NCBI RefSeq assembly: GCF_005938125.1
Contig: NZ_VCQN01000001.1
Location: forward strand, 1,364,001-1,428,000
Direction of reading: 5' to 3'
Source: Bacillus sp. BHET2
Lineage (GTDB): Bacteria > Bacillota > Bacilli > Bacillales > Bacillaceae_B
DNA length: 64,000 nt
In this document: positions 19,460 to 29,169 of the stretch, piece by piece
How the letters are laid out: each line of letters starts with the position of its first letter
How positions within the stretch are numbered: position 1 is the stretch's first letter
The notes under the pieces: model-generated
Seen by the model: only the letters and a program-made list of their open reading frames with translations
Database searches by the model: none
What the model was told of the DNA's origin: nothing
Position numbers and translations under genes: made by a program

Positions 19460-19790
19460 TCTCTACCCTCCTTTTGAAACTTCACCTAGTCTATGTTTCT
19501 TGTCTCAATCTTTTATTCTTACGATGGGAATGACTTATCAGAAGTATATCCTACATACCCTTTAAAAGGTTGTCATTTTTTGTATGCTTCATAGAAAAAC
19601 TTTTCAGAGATAAGAACGAAATATGTCATTATTTTTTTGTAATATTCATGAATATGTGCATAGGCTGTATTCGGTAGGATTTATGCTTAAAAAAAGCGAA
19701 TAGTGGTTGAATACCGCTGAGTTCCTTCATAGTGATTAAATATAAGGCTCTTTTCGTAAACTTTGTTGCTATTGAAGGTAGCGAGTGGTG

Positions 19791-19916
19791 GTTGATTTCC
19801 GCTGCAGGTGCTCGCTTTCCGCGGGGCGTGAGTTGAGCCTCCTCCGGCTTTGCCCTGCGGGGTCTCAACTTTCCCGCAATTCCCGCAGGAGTCGAGCACC
19901 TTCCGCTACAATCAAC
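19791..19916 (+). repeat. palindromic Bacillaceae repeat, copy A
   Basis: About 126 bp, GC-rich against its surroundings. Terminal inverted repeats are GTTGATTT...GGTGCTCG and CGAGCACC...ATCAAC. Internal blocks include CTTTCCGCGGG, GAGCCTCCTC, GCGGGGTCTCAAC and CCCGCAGGAGTC. The same blocks occur on the other strand in copy B at 20065-20185. It has no coding potential of its own and looks like a non-autonomous dispersed element. Confidence 0.85.
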
Positions 19917-20040
19917 TTTCTAAGCATGATGATGAATCTAATACCAAACACTTCTAGAAAATATCAATTTTCAACCTGTACAGTGATCGATTTTAGTTTC
20001 AATAGTTAAATTACTGTTGCATTCGTTTTTGTCACTATTA

Positions 20041-20211
20041 AGCTCTGTCACGACATCTTTATTGGATGGTGAGGGGAACGGCGTAGACTCCTGCGGAAAA
20101 ACGGGCGTGCCGAGACCCCGGAAGCGTGAGCTGAGGAGGCTCGGCCGTTCGTCCGCCGGAAAGCGAAGCCGTTCCCCTCACCATCTATCGCACACACTCT
20201 TTGACAGAGCC
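20041..20211 (-). repeat. palindromic Bacillaceae repeat, copy B
   Basis: The core at 20065-20185 is bounded by a perfect 18-bp inverted repeat (GATGGTGAGGGGAACGGC and its complement). An outer inverted repeat, GCTCTGTCA / TGACAGAGC, is at 20042-20050 and 20202-20210. Internal blocks (CTTTCCGgCGG, GAGCCTCCTC, GGGGTCTCGGC, CCGCAGGAGTC, read on the minus strand) match copy A in the same order, so the two are inverted relatives about 150 bp apart. Confidence 0.85.
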
Positions 20212-20446
20212 TTGGCAGTTCCTATGTTAGAAAACAACAATCTTTACGAATACAGCCAAATATAAATAAAGGATTAGAAAATAGCATTTTTCGAAGTGTG
20301 CAGTAGTGGACTTAATCTCGTATAAGGAATTTCCTTTTTCGTTTTTCCTGGCTGATAGCTTAAGGATTCTTCCTTACCTTAGCCCAGTAAGTAGAGAGCT
20401 CTTTTTTTTATAGGTTTATAGCCTCTACTGACGTCCTATCATTGCA

Positions 20447-20486
20447 TAAAAAAATCCCACCAGGCAAAAAGTGCCTGATGGGATTT
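20447..20486 (-). terminator. terminator after ftsZ
   Basis: Minus-strand stem AATCCCATCAGGCA / TGCCTGGTGGGATT followed by seven T, about 45 bp after the ftsZ stop. Confidence 0.9.
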
Positions 20487-20532
20487 CCTTGGTAAGTTTG
20501 TCGTGCTAAGCTAGCCGCACCTGCTTTACTTC

Positions 20533-21696
20533 TTATCGGCGGCGGTTACGGTTGCGCAGGAAAGTTGGAATGTCCAGAGTTTCTTCCGCACCTTGATTTG
20601 AAGAGGTTCTCACCGGCTCTTGCTGTTGAGGTTGCTCTTCACGCTTAGGTTGTTCACGTTTTACATGTTGGCTTGGATTCTGACTTTGATTTGGTTTCAT
20701 TCCACCAAATGTAGGCCTTGTTTGCTTTGGAGGCTGAATTACCTCTTCATTGAACCCGGTTGCAATAACGGTGACGACGATATCATCTTTTAACTCTTCG
20801 TTAATGACAGAACCAAAGATCATGTTGACCTCTTGATCTGAAGCAGAAGCTACAATGTCAGCAGCCTCCTGAACTTCATAAAGGCTTAATGAAGTGCCTC
20901 CCGTAATATTCATCAGGACACCTTGTGCTCCATCAATGGAAGTTTCTAGCAAGGGACTTGAAACAGCTTTTTTAGCGGCTTCCGTCGCACGGTTTTCGCC
21001 AGATGCTGCACCGATTCCCATTAAAGCAGACCCTTTGTTAGACATGATTGTCTTAACATCAGCAAAGTCCAGGTTAATGAGACCAGGAGTAGCGATTAAA
21101 TCTGAAATACCCTGTACACCTTGTCTCAACACATTATCCGCTTCACGGAAAGCTTCGAGCATCGGAGTACTCTTGTCCACAATCTCAAGAAGACGATCAT
21201 TTGGGATAACGATAAGAGTATCTACTCCTTCTTTCATTGCAGCGATACCACCGCTTGCTTGATTAGAACGCTTTCTGCCTTCAAATGTGAATGGTCGTGT
21301 CACAACCCCAACGGTCAATGCTCCAATTTCACGAGCAATTTGAGCGATTACAGGAGCTGCACCAGTCCCAGTTCCTCCACCCATTCCAGCGGTAACAAAG
21401 ACCATGTCCGCTCCTCTAAGAGCTTCTTCAATCTGTTCTTTACTTTCTTCAGCAGCTTTTTTACCAACTTCAGGATTGGCACCTGCGCCTAACCCTCTAG
21501 TTAATTTACCACCGATTTGCATTTTTATTTCGGCTTTTGATAGATTCAAAGCCTGTGCATCGGTATTTACAGCGATAAATTCAACACCCTGTACACCATG
21601 CTCGATCATGCGGTTAACAGCGTTGTTTCCTCCGCCACCGACACCAATAACTTTTATTGTCGCTAAAGAATCTAAATTTGTATCAAACTCCAACAT
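20533..21696 (-). CDS. ftsZ: cell-division GTPase FtsZ
   Basis: Tubulin-like GTPase that forms the Z ring. The 387 residues include the GTP-binding signature GGGTGTG at 106-112 and the T7-type loop region ([14 protein letters not shown]). A glutamine/proline-rich linker (about 320-370) leads to the conserved C-terminal peptide [13 protein letters not shown], which binds FtsA, SepF and EzrA. It lies 41 bp downstream of ftsA, which is the end of the dcw cluster here. Confidence 0.99.
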   Translation of the reverse strand: MLEFDTNLDSLATIKVIGVGGGGNNAVNRMIEHGVQGVEFIAVNTDAQALNLSKAEIKMQIGGKLTRGLGAGANPEVGKKAAEESKEQIEEALRGADMVFVTAGMGGGTGTGAAPVIAQIAREIGALTVGVVTRPFTFEGRKRSNQASGGIAAMKEGVDTLIVIPNDRLLEIVDKSTPMLEAFREADNVLRQGVQGISDLIATPGLINLDFADVKTIMSNKGSALMGIGAASGENRATEAAKKAVSSPLLETSIDGAQGVLMNITGGTSLSLYEVQEAADIVASASDQEVNMIFGSVINEELKDDIVVTVIATGFNEEVIQPPKQTRPTFGGMKPNQSQNPSQHVKREQPKREEQPQQQEPVRTSSNQGAEETLDIPTFLRNRNRRR

Positions 21697-21737
21697 GACA
21701 AATCCTCCTAACTCGTCGAATCTATGGATTCCTTTAT

Positions 21738-23036
21738 TTATTCAAAGAAGTATCCAAAGAACTTTTTCACTTTTGACATGGCCTTCTCATCTTCATGTTC
21801 TTCTTCTTTAACCTTTGCAGGCTTTGGCTTTTTATTTACAGGTTTAGATTGACGCTTCTCAGCAGCCTCTACAGGCACTGGTTCTGCACTTACGGATCTT
21901 CCTTGCAATCTAGCATTCTTTTGAGCGTATTTGATTAAACCAACCGCAGTCGTATACTGGGGCTCTCTCACTCCGATATAATCCGGAATGGCCACTCGTA
22001 CACGATTTTGGAAAACGATTTGTGCTAATTCTAACACACCTGGGAGATTTGCTACACCACCAGTTAGCACATAGCCACCTGGGAGGTCCCTAATCCCCAA
22101 TCGTTTCAGTTCATGGTTAATGAGGTCTAAAATCTCTTCTAGCCTTGCTTCTATAATATCAGAAATTTCTAATTGATTAAATTGCTGATGTTGATCGCTG
22201 CCAATAATTGGTACACTGAACACTTCATCTTCTGACGCATGATCATAAAAAGCATGTCCATATTTGGTCTTGATTTTTTCAGCATCGTCCGTTGATGTAC
22301 GTAAGCCGATAGATAAATCCTTCGTAATATGTTCTCCACCTACAGGCAGTACTGTTGTTGCTTTCAAGTGACCCTGTTCAAAAACCGCTATCGTAGTAGA
22401 GCCACCTCCAATATCAATTAATGCAGCTCCAAGACTCTTCTCATCTTTTGATAAAGCAACCGTACCAGCAGCTAAAGGCTGGAGGACGATATCTACGATT
22501 TCAAGGCCTGCCTTTTCTACACAACGGAGAGTATTATGTAAAATCGTCTTTGATCCCGTAATGATGGTTCCTTCCATTTCCAATCGGACACCAATCATTC
22601 CACGGGGATCCGTAATCTCATCCAGTCCATCAACGATAAACTGTCTCGGGATTACATTGATGATTTCTCTTTCTGGAGGAATAGATACAACCTGGGCCGC
22701 ATCCATAACTCTAAGAACATCTTCATCGCCTATTTCTCGATTATCACTCGATACTGCTACCACTCCATGACAAGATTGAAGGGACACATGGTTTCCTGTA
22801 ATGCCTACGATGACCTGGCTTATTGATAAACCAACCATTCTTTCAGCTTGTTCAACTGCCTTCTTAATTGTATGAACAGTTTCGTCTATATCTACGATGG
22901 AACCTTTTCTGATTCCTTCTGAGTTCACATTCCCTACACCGATTATGTTCAAGGAATCATTTGACATTTCACCAATGATCACTTTCACTGTGGATGTACC
23001 GATGTCTAGGCTAACGTAAATTTCATTGCTGTTCAC
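21738..23036 (-). CDS. ftsA: cell-division protein FtsA
   Basis: Actin-like ATPase that anchors FtsZ filaments to the membrane. The 432 residues show actin-fold phosphate motifs ([15 protein letters not shown] near the N-terminus, [15 protein letters not shown] in the middle, [12 protein letters not shown]) and an unusually basic/acidic linker rich in K/P/E before the amphipathic C-terminal helix ([12 protein letters not shown]), the membrane-targeting sequence. Upstream of ftsZ as usual. Confidence 0.98.
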   Translation of the reverse strand: MNSNEIYVSLDIGTSTVKVIIGEMSNDSLNIIGVGNVNSEGIRKGSIVDIDETVHTIKKAVEQAERMVGLSISQVIVGITGNHVSLQSCHGVVAVSSDNREIGDEDVLRVMDAAQVVSIPPEREIINVIPRQFIVDGLDEITDPRGMIGVRLEMEGTIITGSKTILHNTLRCVEKAGLEIVDIVLQPLAAGTVALSKDEKSLGAALIDIGGGSTTIAVFEQGHLKATTVLPVGGEHITKDLSIGLRTSTDDAEKIKTKYGHAFYDHASEDEVFSVPIIGSDQHQQFNQLEISDIIEARLEEILDLINHELKRLGIRDLPGGYVLTGGVANLPGVLELAQIVFQNRVRVAIPDYIGVREPQYTTAVGLIKYAQKNARLQGRSVSAEPVPVEAAEKRQSKPVNKKPKPAKVKEEEHEDEKAMSKVKKFFGYFFE

Positions 23037-23151
23037 TCTATGGCACCTCCTTAAAGAATGTTTGTTTGGAACAACAATCCTAGAAAAACATTATTCTAAG
23101 TATATCTTATTATGATATTCGTCGTAACAAAAACGATTCCCTTTTAAAATT

Positions 23152-23514
23152 CTAATTTTTTTCTCTTTTTTCTTGATTATTTGACCAATTACTAATCAAT
23201 ATTCTTCTAATCACTGCAATGTTCTGGAATAATCTCACTCCAAAAGCAAACACAGCCGCCAAGTATAAGTCTACACCAAGATGTACACCTAGAAAAGCTA
23301 AACTTGCTGCTAGTAATATATTAAAAAAGAATCCAGAAACAAAGACCTTGTCATCATAAATATTTTGGAGGTGAGCACGAATACCGCCAAATAATGTATC
23401 CAGTGCTGCTAGAACGGCGATCGATAAATAATTCGAGTACTCTTCTGGTATTCTTATATCTGTAAGAAGCCCCAAGACGACCCCTACTAGCAACCCTAAA
23501 ACGGGAAGCCACAT
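23152..23514 (-). CDS. sbp: small basic membrane protein Sbp
   Basis: A 120-residue protein with four hydrophobic segments and a basic C-terminal tail (RRILISNWSNNQEKREKN). It belongs to the DUF1290 small basic protein family found directly before ftsA in Bacilli. Function unknown; the position suggests a link to the envelope or to division. It begins immediately at the ylxX stop. Confidence 0.9.
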   Translation of the reverse strand: MWLPVLGLLVGVVLGLLTDIRIPEEYSNYLSIAVLAALDTLFGGIRAHLQNIYDDKVFVSGFFFNILLAASLAFLGVHLGVDLYLAAVFAFGVRLFQNIAVIRRILISNWSNNQEKREKN

Positions 23515-24243
23515 TTAATCGTTCCCTCCTCTTTCTTTAACCGGTTCCATAAGGCGGACACGGATTGTTTCTTTATATGGTGGTACAACCACTTTTTCTA
23601 AAGGCTTGGAAATAGTGACTCGTAGATTATCGATAAAGAAGTCTTCCACAGACCTTGAAACTTGCATTCGGCTATAGAGATCTTTTGCAGCTTTTAAATC
23701 TTTGGTCAACACCTTTACTTCAAACGGTATTTTCCTAATCGAATTTCCGTCCACTTTGGTCTCCCCATTAATATCCCGGATGACTGATGTATTGACTAGG
23801 CGATGATCATCTATCGAGATATCTACTGCATCGTAGAGATTCAATTCATTTACCAGTCTTTCCAAGAGCTCCGGTGATACATTCTGAACCTTCTGGCCGA
23901 GAAGCACTTCCTCCATGGCCGGTTCAATTGTTAAAATGAGACCTGGGCCAGTTTTCTCAGTCAGACCAATCTCAGTCCTTAATTCCTCCCACGTTTGCTT
24001 TAATGCCTGTTCGGGACTGGACGCCTGCTCTGTCTTATATTGTTCGAGCTTAGCCTCAACCGAACGCATTTCAGAATATAGACTGGAATTAACCTCTTTC
24101 TCTTTCAATAATGCTTCCCTCAGCTCCCAAATATCTCGTGTATCCCGGACAACAGGTTCTTTGACGGTTTGGAACTGAATCGCAATCATAAACCCGATGA
24201 TGATTGTAATCACGGTAAAGCTAAGCTTAAGTTTGTTGTCCAT
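23515..24243 (-). CDS. ylxX: DUF881 protein YlxX
   Basis: A 242-residue protein with one N-terminal membrane anchor, a coiled coil (about 45-80) and an extracytoplasmic DUF881 domain (GLILTIEPAM ... ELLERLVNELNLYDAVDISIDDHRLVN). Paralogue of the next gene, ylxW; the two probably arose by tandem duplication. Function unknown; conserved beside divIB and ftsA. Confidence 0.9.
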   Translation of the reverse strand: MDNKLKLSFTVITIIIGFMIAIQFQTVKEPVVRDTRDIWELREALLKEKEVNSSLYSEMRSVEAKLEQYKTEQASSPEQALKQTWEELRTEIGLTEKTGPGLILTIEPAMEEVLLGQKVQNVSPELLERLVNELNLYDAVDISIDDHRLVNTSVIRDINGETKVDGNSIRKIPFEVKVLTKDLKAAKDLYSRMQVSRSVEDFFIDNLRVTISKPLEKVVVPPYKETIRVRLMEPVKERGGND

Positions 24244-24316
24244 TTAGTGCACCTTACTTTCACATCTAACCCGCACTTGGCAAATGCGCTATTCGTTCAA
24301 AGGAAAATGAACAAGC

Positions 24317-25027
24317 TTATGATTCACCGATGGTGGGTTCTAAAATAACTGAACTCTCTTTCTTCATTTCAAAAATGATATTATCATTGACGAGTTGATC
24401 TTTTACCCCGCCTGTTATATTCATAGCAGATGATAATACTTCCGAATCCCCTATAGCCGTAATTTTAAACGGGGCAGGATATTCGATTCCATCAATCTGG
24501 ATAACCGGACCATTACACAATATGTAAGAATCATGCTTAAGTCTTTGTCCATTAATCGCAACAGCAGAAGCCCCTGCAATATATAATTCATTGATCACCT
24601 TAAAGACATGATGTTCATGGACAATATAATTGTTTGCGTTCTCTTCCTCCGGGTCGTATTTAGCATCGGACAGCGTTACGGTCACACCGGGTCCCTTCAC
24701 TTTGGTTTTGCCTAGGTACATTCGATACTTCTCAGCATCCTCTGCCAAGTTAAAATAGATTTGTTTCTCCTTAGAGAATTCCTTCTCCATATTGACTACC
24801 TTGTCTTGTTTCTCATAAAGATCTTCTTGAAGATTATTATTCTTCTGTTGAAACTCCAGGATCTGGTCCCTTAATGCCTCTTCCTGTTTCCACTGGCCAT
24901 TTGTTCGACTACCCTGTTCAGCTTGTTCTGAATTGGCCAGACTAAATGAAAATGCAAGGATGAAGCCCAACACTAAACATACAAGAGAGAGGACAACATG
25001 CTTACCTCTCACCTTCATCCTCTTCAT
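24317..25027 (-). CDS. ylxW: DUF881 protein YlxW
   Basis: A 236-residue protein with an N-terminal signal anchor, a coiled coil (about 50-95) and a DUF881 domain (GPGVTVTLSDAKYD, NELYIAGASAVAINGQRL). I chose the ATG at 25027, which follows GGAAGGTG; the frame stays open to another ATG at 25051, and an ATG at 25018 is also possible. The start lies inside the end of divIB (about 26 bp overlap), so the genes are coupled. Function unknown. Confidence 0.88.
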   Translation of the reverse strand: MKRMKVRGKHVVLSLVCLVLGFILAFSFSLANSEQAEQGSRTNGQWKQEEALRDQILEFQQKNNNLQEDLYEKQDKVVNMEKEFSKEKQIYFNLAEDAEKYRMYLGKTKVKGPGVTVTLSDAKYDPEEENANNYIVHEHHVFKVINELYIAGASAVAINGQRLKHDSYILCNGPVIQIDGIEYPAPFKITAIGDSEVLSSAMNITGGVKDQLVNDNIIFEMKKESSVILEPTIGES

Positions 25028-25787
25028 CGTTTTGTTCACCTTCCGTTTCATATGCTCTGAAATATGAGCCTACCTCTAAATCAATGATCCCTTTTACTGA
25101 AGGATCTAATTGACTGACGATTGAAGGATAATGCACCATCTTTTCTGAAAAACTCCTTATGGTCGCGCTCACTTCGAAACCATCATTCATAAATAGGGTC
25201 AAGTGATATTGGTCCGTTTTCTTTGGAACAAGATTAATCTCTGAAATAAGGTGCTGAACTTCTTTCGGAAGCTCACCTAATTCTTTCACCATTTTGAGCA
25301 GAACCTTATCTTCTTCGAACCCTCTTAATAAAGGGGCATCGACAGGTATCGACTCTGTCCCTTTATCAAGTACCTTTCCATTTTCTAAAATGACAAAAAA
25401 TTTATTGCCCTTCGAGAGATACGCTTTTTTACTATATTCTTGAATCGTAACCTCATAAGAATTGGGAAAGGAAAGCTTCACCGTTGCATTCTTCACTTCA
25501 GGTAGTTCCTTCAATTGATTTACTGTTTTCTCTTTGTTTACACTCCACACATTCATTCCATTGTTAATCCCACTTTTTTGAAGAACCGCCTTACTTGAAA
25601 CAAGCTCATTTCCGTGTACGGTCACTTCCTTCACATGACTAAGAGGTGATTGAAAATATACAACCGATAATATCATGAGTAAGAATAAAGAAAGTAAAAA
25701 CAGCAGCCTGCGGTTTGCCTTCTTTTTTCTGTGTTGTTTTAATTTAGGAATACGCTCTTCAATGGAAACAACATTTTCTTTTTTCAT
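25002..25787 (-). CDS. divIB: cell-division protein DivIB/FtsQ
   Basis: Bitopic divisome protein that works with FtsL and DivIC to control septal peptidoglycan synthesis. The 261 residues have a basic cytoplasmic tail (about 1-25), one membrane helix (about 28-46), a POTRA domain beginning VKEVTVHGNELVSSKAVLQKSG, a beta domain and an acidic C-terminal tail (TEGEQNDEEDEGER). Usual Bacillus length. Upstream of it lies an 818 bp gap where murG and murB would be expected. Confidence 0.95.
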   Translation of the reverse strand: MKKENVVSIEERIPKLKQHRKKKANRRLLFLLSLFLLMILSVVYFQSPLSHVKEVTVHGNELVSSKAVLQKSGINNGMNVWSVNKEKTVNQLKELPEVKNATVKLSFPNSYEVTIQEYSKKAYLSKGNKFFVILENGKVLDKGTESIPVDAPLLRGFEEDKVLLKMVKELGELPKEVQHLISEINLVPKKTDQYHLTLFMNDGFEVSATIRSFSEKMVHYPSIVSQLDPSVKGIIDLEVGSYFRAYETEGEQNDEEDEGER

Positions 25788-26605
25788 TTCGTTCTCCTCA
25801 ACTTCACTTTGAATTCATTAAGCCATGAATACACTATTCGCACCACGTCTTATAATGAAAGTACACTTTACATTGGGATACCTTCTATTCTATACGAAGG
25901 AATCAGATGTTAAAAGAGGAACAGAACGCAATTTATGACCAAACACCATTTTTCGGAAACCCAATAAAAAAATAGAGTTGTAGGATGGACCAGTGCTCAC
26001 CTTTTTAAATGGAAACGGAATAAAAGGAATGATTTAAGTAAGATGGATTATCTATACCGCTTTTCCTATATGTACGTATATTCCATATAAAGGGCCACCC
26101 TATGTATTACACTCTTGAACTCTATTTTAAACAACAATGCATGCTTTATGAATGCATGTCATTGAATTGTAAAAGTTTTGGCTAACAAAAGTAATAAACT
26201 CTCCTTAATTTTGAAAAGGTATGATCATTATGCATTACGTATATGTAATTTATTGTAACATCTCATCTTTCATTATCCTATTGTTATTTCTATAAAAAAC
26301 GTAGAATTTATACGTTTTTCTAGAGCTTAGTGCCAATATCGTTGAAGTTTGATTCAATATAAGTGATCTTCAACCTTGAGTATAGAGTAAATCAATTCTT
26401 TAGAGTAAATACTTTCTACCAACTCTCATGAAGTATCAGTGAACAATCACTTGTGATAAAAGGATTTATTAGCACCATTCTTTTAGAAATAAAAAAAGAG
26501 ACGGACAGGAATACAGGGAAGAGTGAAGAGTTAAACCCTGGAAACCGGATTTTCACTTTTCGTTTCTCGTCCTCTGTTATTCATCGTCAATCTCATTTTT
26601 TATCA
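25788..26605. other. gene-free gap where murG and murB normally lie
   Basis: An 818 bp AT-rich stretch between spoVE and divIB with no convincing open frame and no sequence I can read as a MurG or MurB remnant. I see no clear sigma-A promoter for divIB in it either. The T-rich minus-strand segment near 26490-26580, just after spoVE, has a weak inverted repeat that may act as a terminator. Confidence 0.75.
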
Positions 26606-27706
26606 TTAATTCCTCGTGTAGCGGCTAATGTTCAACAGAACCCCTACAGCCATTAACATTAGGGTCAATGAAGACCCTCCGTAACTAAGAAATGGAAGAG
26701 TGATCCCAGTAACCGGCATAAGGCCCGTCACAACCCCCACATTGATCATCACTTGGATAGCGATCATGGAGACAATCCCTAAAGCCAGAAAGCTTCCAAA
26801 TAGGTCCGGTGCACCTAATGCGATTCTGATCCCCCTCCACAATATCAATGAAAACAGAAGCAGAACCAGGGTGCCTCCTATAAAGCCGAGCTCTTCTGCC
26901 AAGATGGCAAATATAAAGTCGTTTTGTGGTTCTGGCAGATAAAAGAACTTTTGTCTGCTCTGACCAAGACCCAATCCGAACAAGCCACCAGGACCAATTG
27001 CATACAGTGACTGAATAATTTGGAAGCCACTATTTAACGGATCCTGCCAAGGGTCTAGAAAAGATGTAATTCTCTTGACTCGGTATGGTGCTGAAATAAC
27101 GAGACCAACAAAGCCTATTAATCCTATCATTCCAAGTCCCACAAAGTGTTTAATTCTTGCTCCTGATATAAATATCATGACAACGGAAGTTCCGACCATC
27201 ACGGTACCTGTACCTAGGTCAGGTTGCAGCATAATCATGCCAAATGCTGTAAACACCAACAACAAGGCTGGCAGGACACCTTTTCTAAATGACGTGATGT
27301 ACTTTTGGTTCTCAGATAGATATTTTGAAAGAAATGCAATCATGGCAAGCTTCATGAACTCTGATGGCTGAATCGAGAAAGCACCAACCCCAATCCAGCT
27401 CCTTGAACCATTCCGTAATACCCCTATCCCAGGGATTAGAACGAGTAAAAGTAGGACGAAGCAAATGATGATGATGATTTTCGACCAATTCTTCCACGTC
27501 CAATACTCAACATTCATGATGAAGAACATAGCAAACAATCCTACACCGGCAAAGAGCACTTGCCTTTTCGCAAAGAAAAAGGAATCAGCAAACTTGTAAT
27601 CCGCCCATACAGCACTCGCACTGTACACCATGATTAATCCAATCGCAAGCAAAGTAAGTGTGACCACAATGAGTATAAAATCGGGAGTCGATTTTTTTAA
27701 GGGCAA
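26606..27706 (-). CDS. spoVE: SEDS-family peptidoglycan polymerase SpoVE (stage V sporulation)
   Basis: SEDS glycosyltransferase needed for spore cortex peptidoglycan. Length is 366 residues, as in B. subtilis SpoVE. It has ten membrane helices and the family signatures RNGSRSWIGVGAFSIQPSEFMKLAMI, PDLGTGTVM, GLGLGQSRQKFFYLPEPQNDFIFAIL and PFLSYGGSSL. It lies directly downstream of murD, as SpoVE does. An FtsW paralogue for vegetative division is expected elsewhere. It works with the class B PBP SpoVD encoded upstream. Confidence 0.95.
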   Translation of the reverse strand: MPLKKSTPDFILIVVTLTLLAIGLIMVYSASAVWADYKFADSFFFAKRQVLFAGVGLFAMFFIMNVEYWTWKNWSKIIIIICFVLLLLVLIPGIGVLRNGSRSWIGVGAFSIQPSEFMKLAMIAFLSKYLSENQKYITSFRKGVLPALLLVFTAFGMIMLQPDLGTGTVMVGTSVVMIFISGARIKHFVGLGMIGLIGFVGLVISAPYRVKRITSFLDPWQDPLNSGFQIIQSLYAIGPGGLFGLGLGQSRQKFFYLPEPQNDFIFAILAEELGFIGGTLVLLLFSLILWRGIRIALGAPDLFGSFLALGIVSMIAIQVMINVGVVTGLMPVTGITLPFLSYGGSSLTLMLMAVGVLLNISRYTRN

Positions 27707-27819
27707 TCTTAAACACCTCGAATAGACAATTTTAGAGCCGTTCGAGCAAAGAAAACTACTTATCTTGGATTGAATGACTGGTTGTAAAAGTATGGATGCT
27801 CTTTATGGACAAGCCCTTA

Positions 27820-29169
27820 TTAAAGCTTATGCACTGCATCGATAAAAATGTCACCGCGTTCTTCAAAAGTTCGATATTGATCCCAGCTCGCACAAGCTGG
27901 AGACAACAAGACGACATCTCCTTCTTTAGCATGTTCGAAAGCAACAGGAACAGCCTTTTCAACATTATCGACAGGAATGATAGTCCGTATCCCTGCCTTT
28001 TCACCTGTTTTAACGAACTTCTCAGACGTTTCCCCAAATGTGATTAATACTTTCACTTTATCTAGAAACGGAAGAAGATCATCAAATTCATTCCCTCGAT
28101 CCAAACCGCCTGCCAGCAATATGGTAGGGGATTCAAAGGCATTGAGGGCACTTTTCGTCGCTAGACTGTTCGTCGCTTTAGAATCATTGTAGAATTTAAT
28201 GCCATTTACTTCACGAACAAATTGAGTCCGATGTTTCACTCCTGCAAACCCACTAAGCACCTTCTCAATGCTATAGTTGGATACACCATAAATCTTGCAT
28301 GCAGCGACGGCACAAAGGATGTTTTCAAGATTATGTGCACCTGGTAACACGATGGAAGCTAATTCAACGACCCGTTCTTCCCTGAAGAAAACAGCGCCAT
28401 CTTTAATATAAATTCCACCATCTACTTCTTTCTTTGTTGAAAAAGGAATCACTGTGGCTTTTGTAAAACGAACTGCGTCCCAGACATGTTCTTGATCCCC
28501 ATTGATGATCAAATAGTCCTTTTCAGTTTGATTTTTTGTAATATTGGACTTCGCTTTCCAATATTCATCCAGATTTCCATGATAATCAAGATGGGCATCA
28601 TACAAGTTCGTAATGATGGCGATATGAGGCGCAAATTCTTCGATCCCCATCAATTGAAATGATGAAAGTTCCACTACCATCTTCTCGTCTTCTTTCGCAA
28701 TTTGGGCCACTTCACTAGCGACTGTCCCGATATTCCCCGCTATTAGAGGATTTTTCTTATCTTCATTCAGCATGTCGAACAGAAGTGTTGTTGTCGTGGT
28801 TTTCCCATTTGTTCCGGTAATCCCGATCATTTCTGCCTCTGAAATTAAATAAGCAAGCTCTACTTCCGTTAAAACAGGGATGTTCTTTTCAAGTGCCTTT
28901 TTTATTAATGGATTGTGATAAGGGATTCCAGGGTTTTTCACGACATATTGAAAGCCCTCGTCAAGCAGTTCGATTGGGTGGCTACCGCATATTACTTTGA
29001 TTCCTTCCTGAAGAAGGCCCTGCGCTTCAGGGTTATCCGATAAAGGCTTTTGATCGTTTACTGTCACAAATGCATCTAACTTATGTAGAAGAGAGGCTGC
29101 ACTTACCCCACTTTTCGCTAAACCTAATACGAGTACTTTTTTATGTTTAAACTTTGTAATGTTCTTCAA
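27820..29169 (-). CDS. murD: UDP-N-acetylmuramoyl-L-alanine--D-glutamate ligase
   Basis: Adds D-glutamate to UDP-MurNAc-L-Ala. The 449 residues have the three Mur-ligase domains: an N-terminal Rossmann fold (VLVLGLAKSGVSAA), an ATP domain with the P-loop GTNGKTTT at 119-126, and a C-terminal domain starting near HRTQFVREVNGIKFYNDSKATN. It begins 1 bp from mraY, so the two are one transcript. Confidence 0.98.
   Translation of the reverse strand: MKNITKFKHKKVLVLGLAKSGVSAASLLHKLDAFVTVNDQKPLSDNPEAQGLLQEGIKVICGSHPIELLDEGFQYVVKNPGIPYHNPLIKKALEKNIPVLTEVELAYLISEAEMIGITGTNGKTTTTTLLFDMLNEDKKNPLIAGNIGTVASEVAQIAKEDEKMVVELSSFQLMGIEEFAPHIAIITNLYDAHLDYHGNLDEYWKAKSNITKNQTEKDYLIINGDQEHVWDAVRFTKATVIPFSTKKEVDGGIYIKDGAVFFREERVVELASIVLPGAHNLENILCAVAACKIYGVSNYSIEKVLSGFAGVKHRTQFVREVNGIKFYNDSKATNSLATKSALNAFESPTILLAGGLDRGNEFDDLLPFLDKVKVLITFGETSEKFVKTGEKAGIRTIIPVDNVEKAVPVAFEHAKEGDVVLLSPACASWDQYRTFEERGDIFIDAVHKL

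Larger units (their letters stand above)
19460..20532. other. gene-free 1.07 kb stretch between spoIIGA and ftsZ
   Basis: No convincing gene on either strand. It holds two inverted copies of a Bacillaceae palindromic repeat (19791-19916 and 20065-20185), the ftsZ terminator, and A/T-rich filler. In B. subtilis the bpr protease gene is at this position; I see no remnant of it. The open frames here lie across the repeats and have no ribosome sites. Confidence 0.85.

Noticed and set aside
19791-20185. The palindromic repeats as an insertion sequence
   Set aside because: No transposase gene or fragment lies between or inside them; they are too short and non-coding.
19629-20265. Several open frames in the spoIIGA-ftsZ gap
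   Set aside because: They run across the GC-rich palindromic repeats, have Arg/Ser-rich compositions typical of translated repeats, and have no ribosome sites.
26453-26656. Plus-strand open frame of 67 codons after spoVE
   Set aside because: It runs into the 3' end of spoVE on the opposite strand, shows no ribosome site and resembles no known protein; it is not a murG or murB remnant.
26606-27706. Calling the SEDS gene ftsW
   Set aside because: Its length (366), near-identity to the SpoVE pattern and its place after murD fit SpoVE; vegetative FtsW in Bacillus is longer and lies elsewhere.
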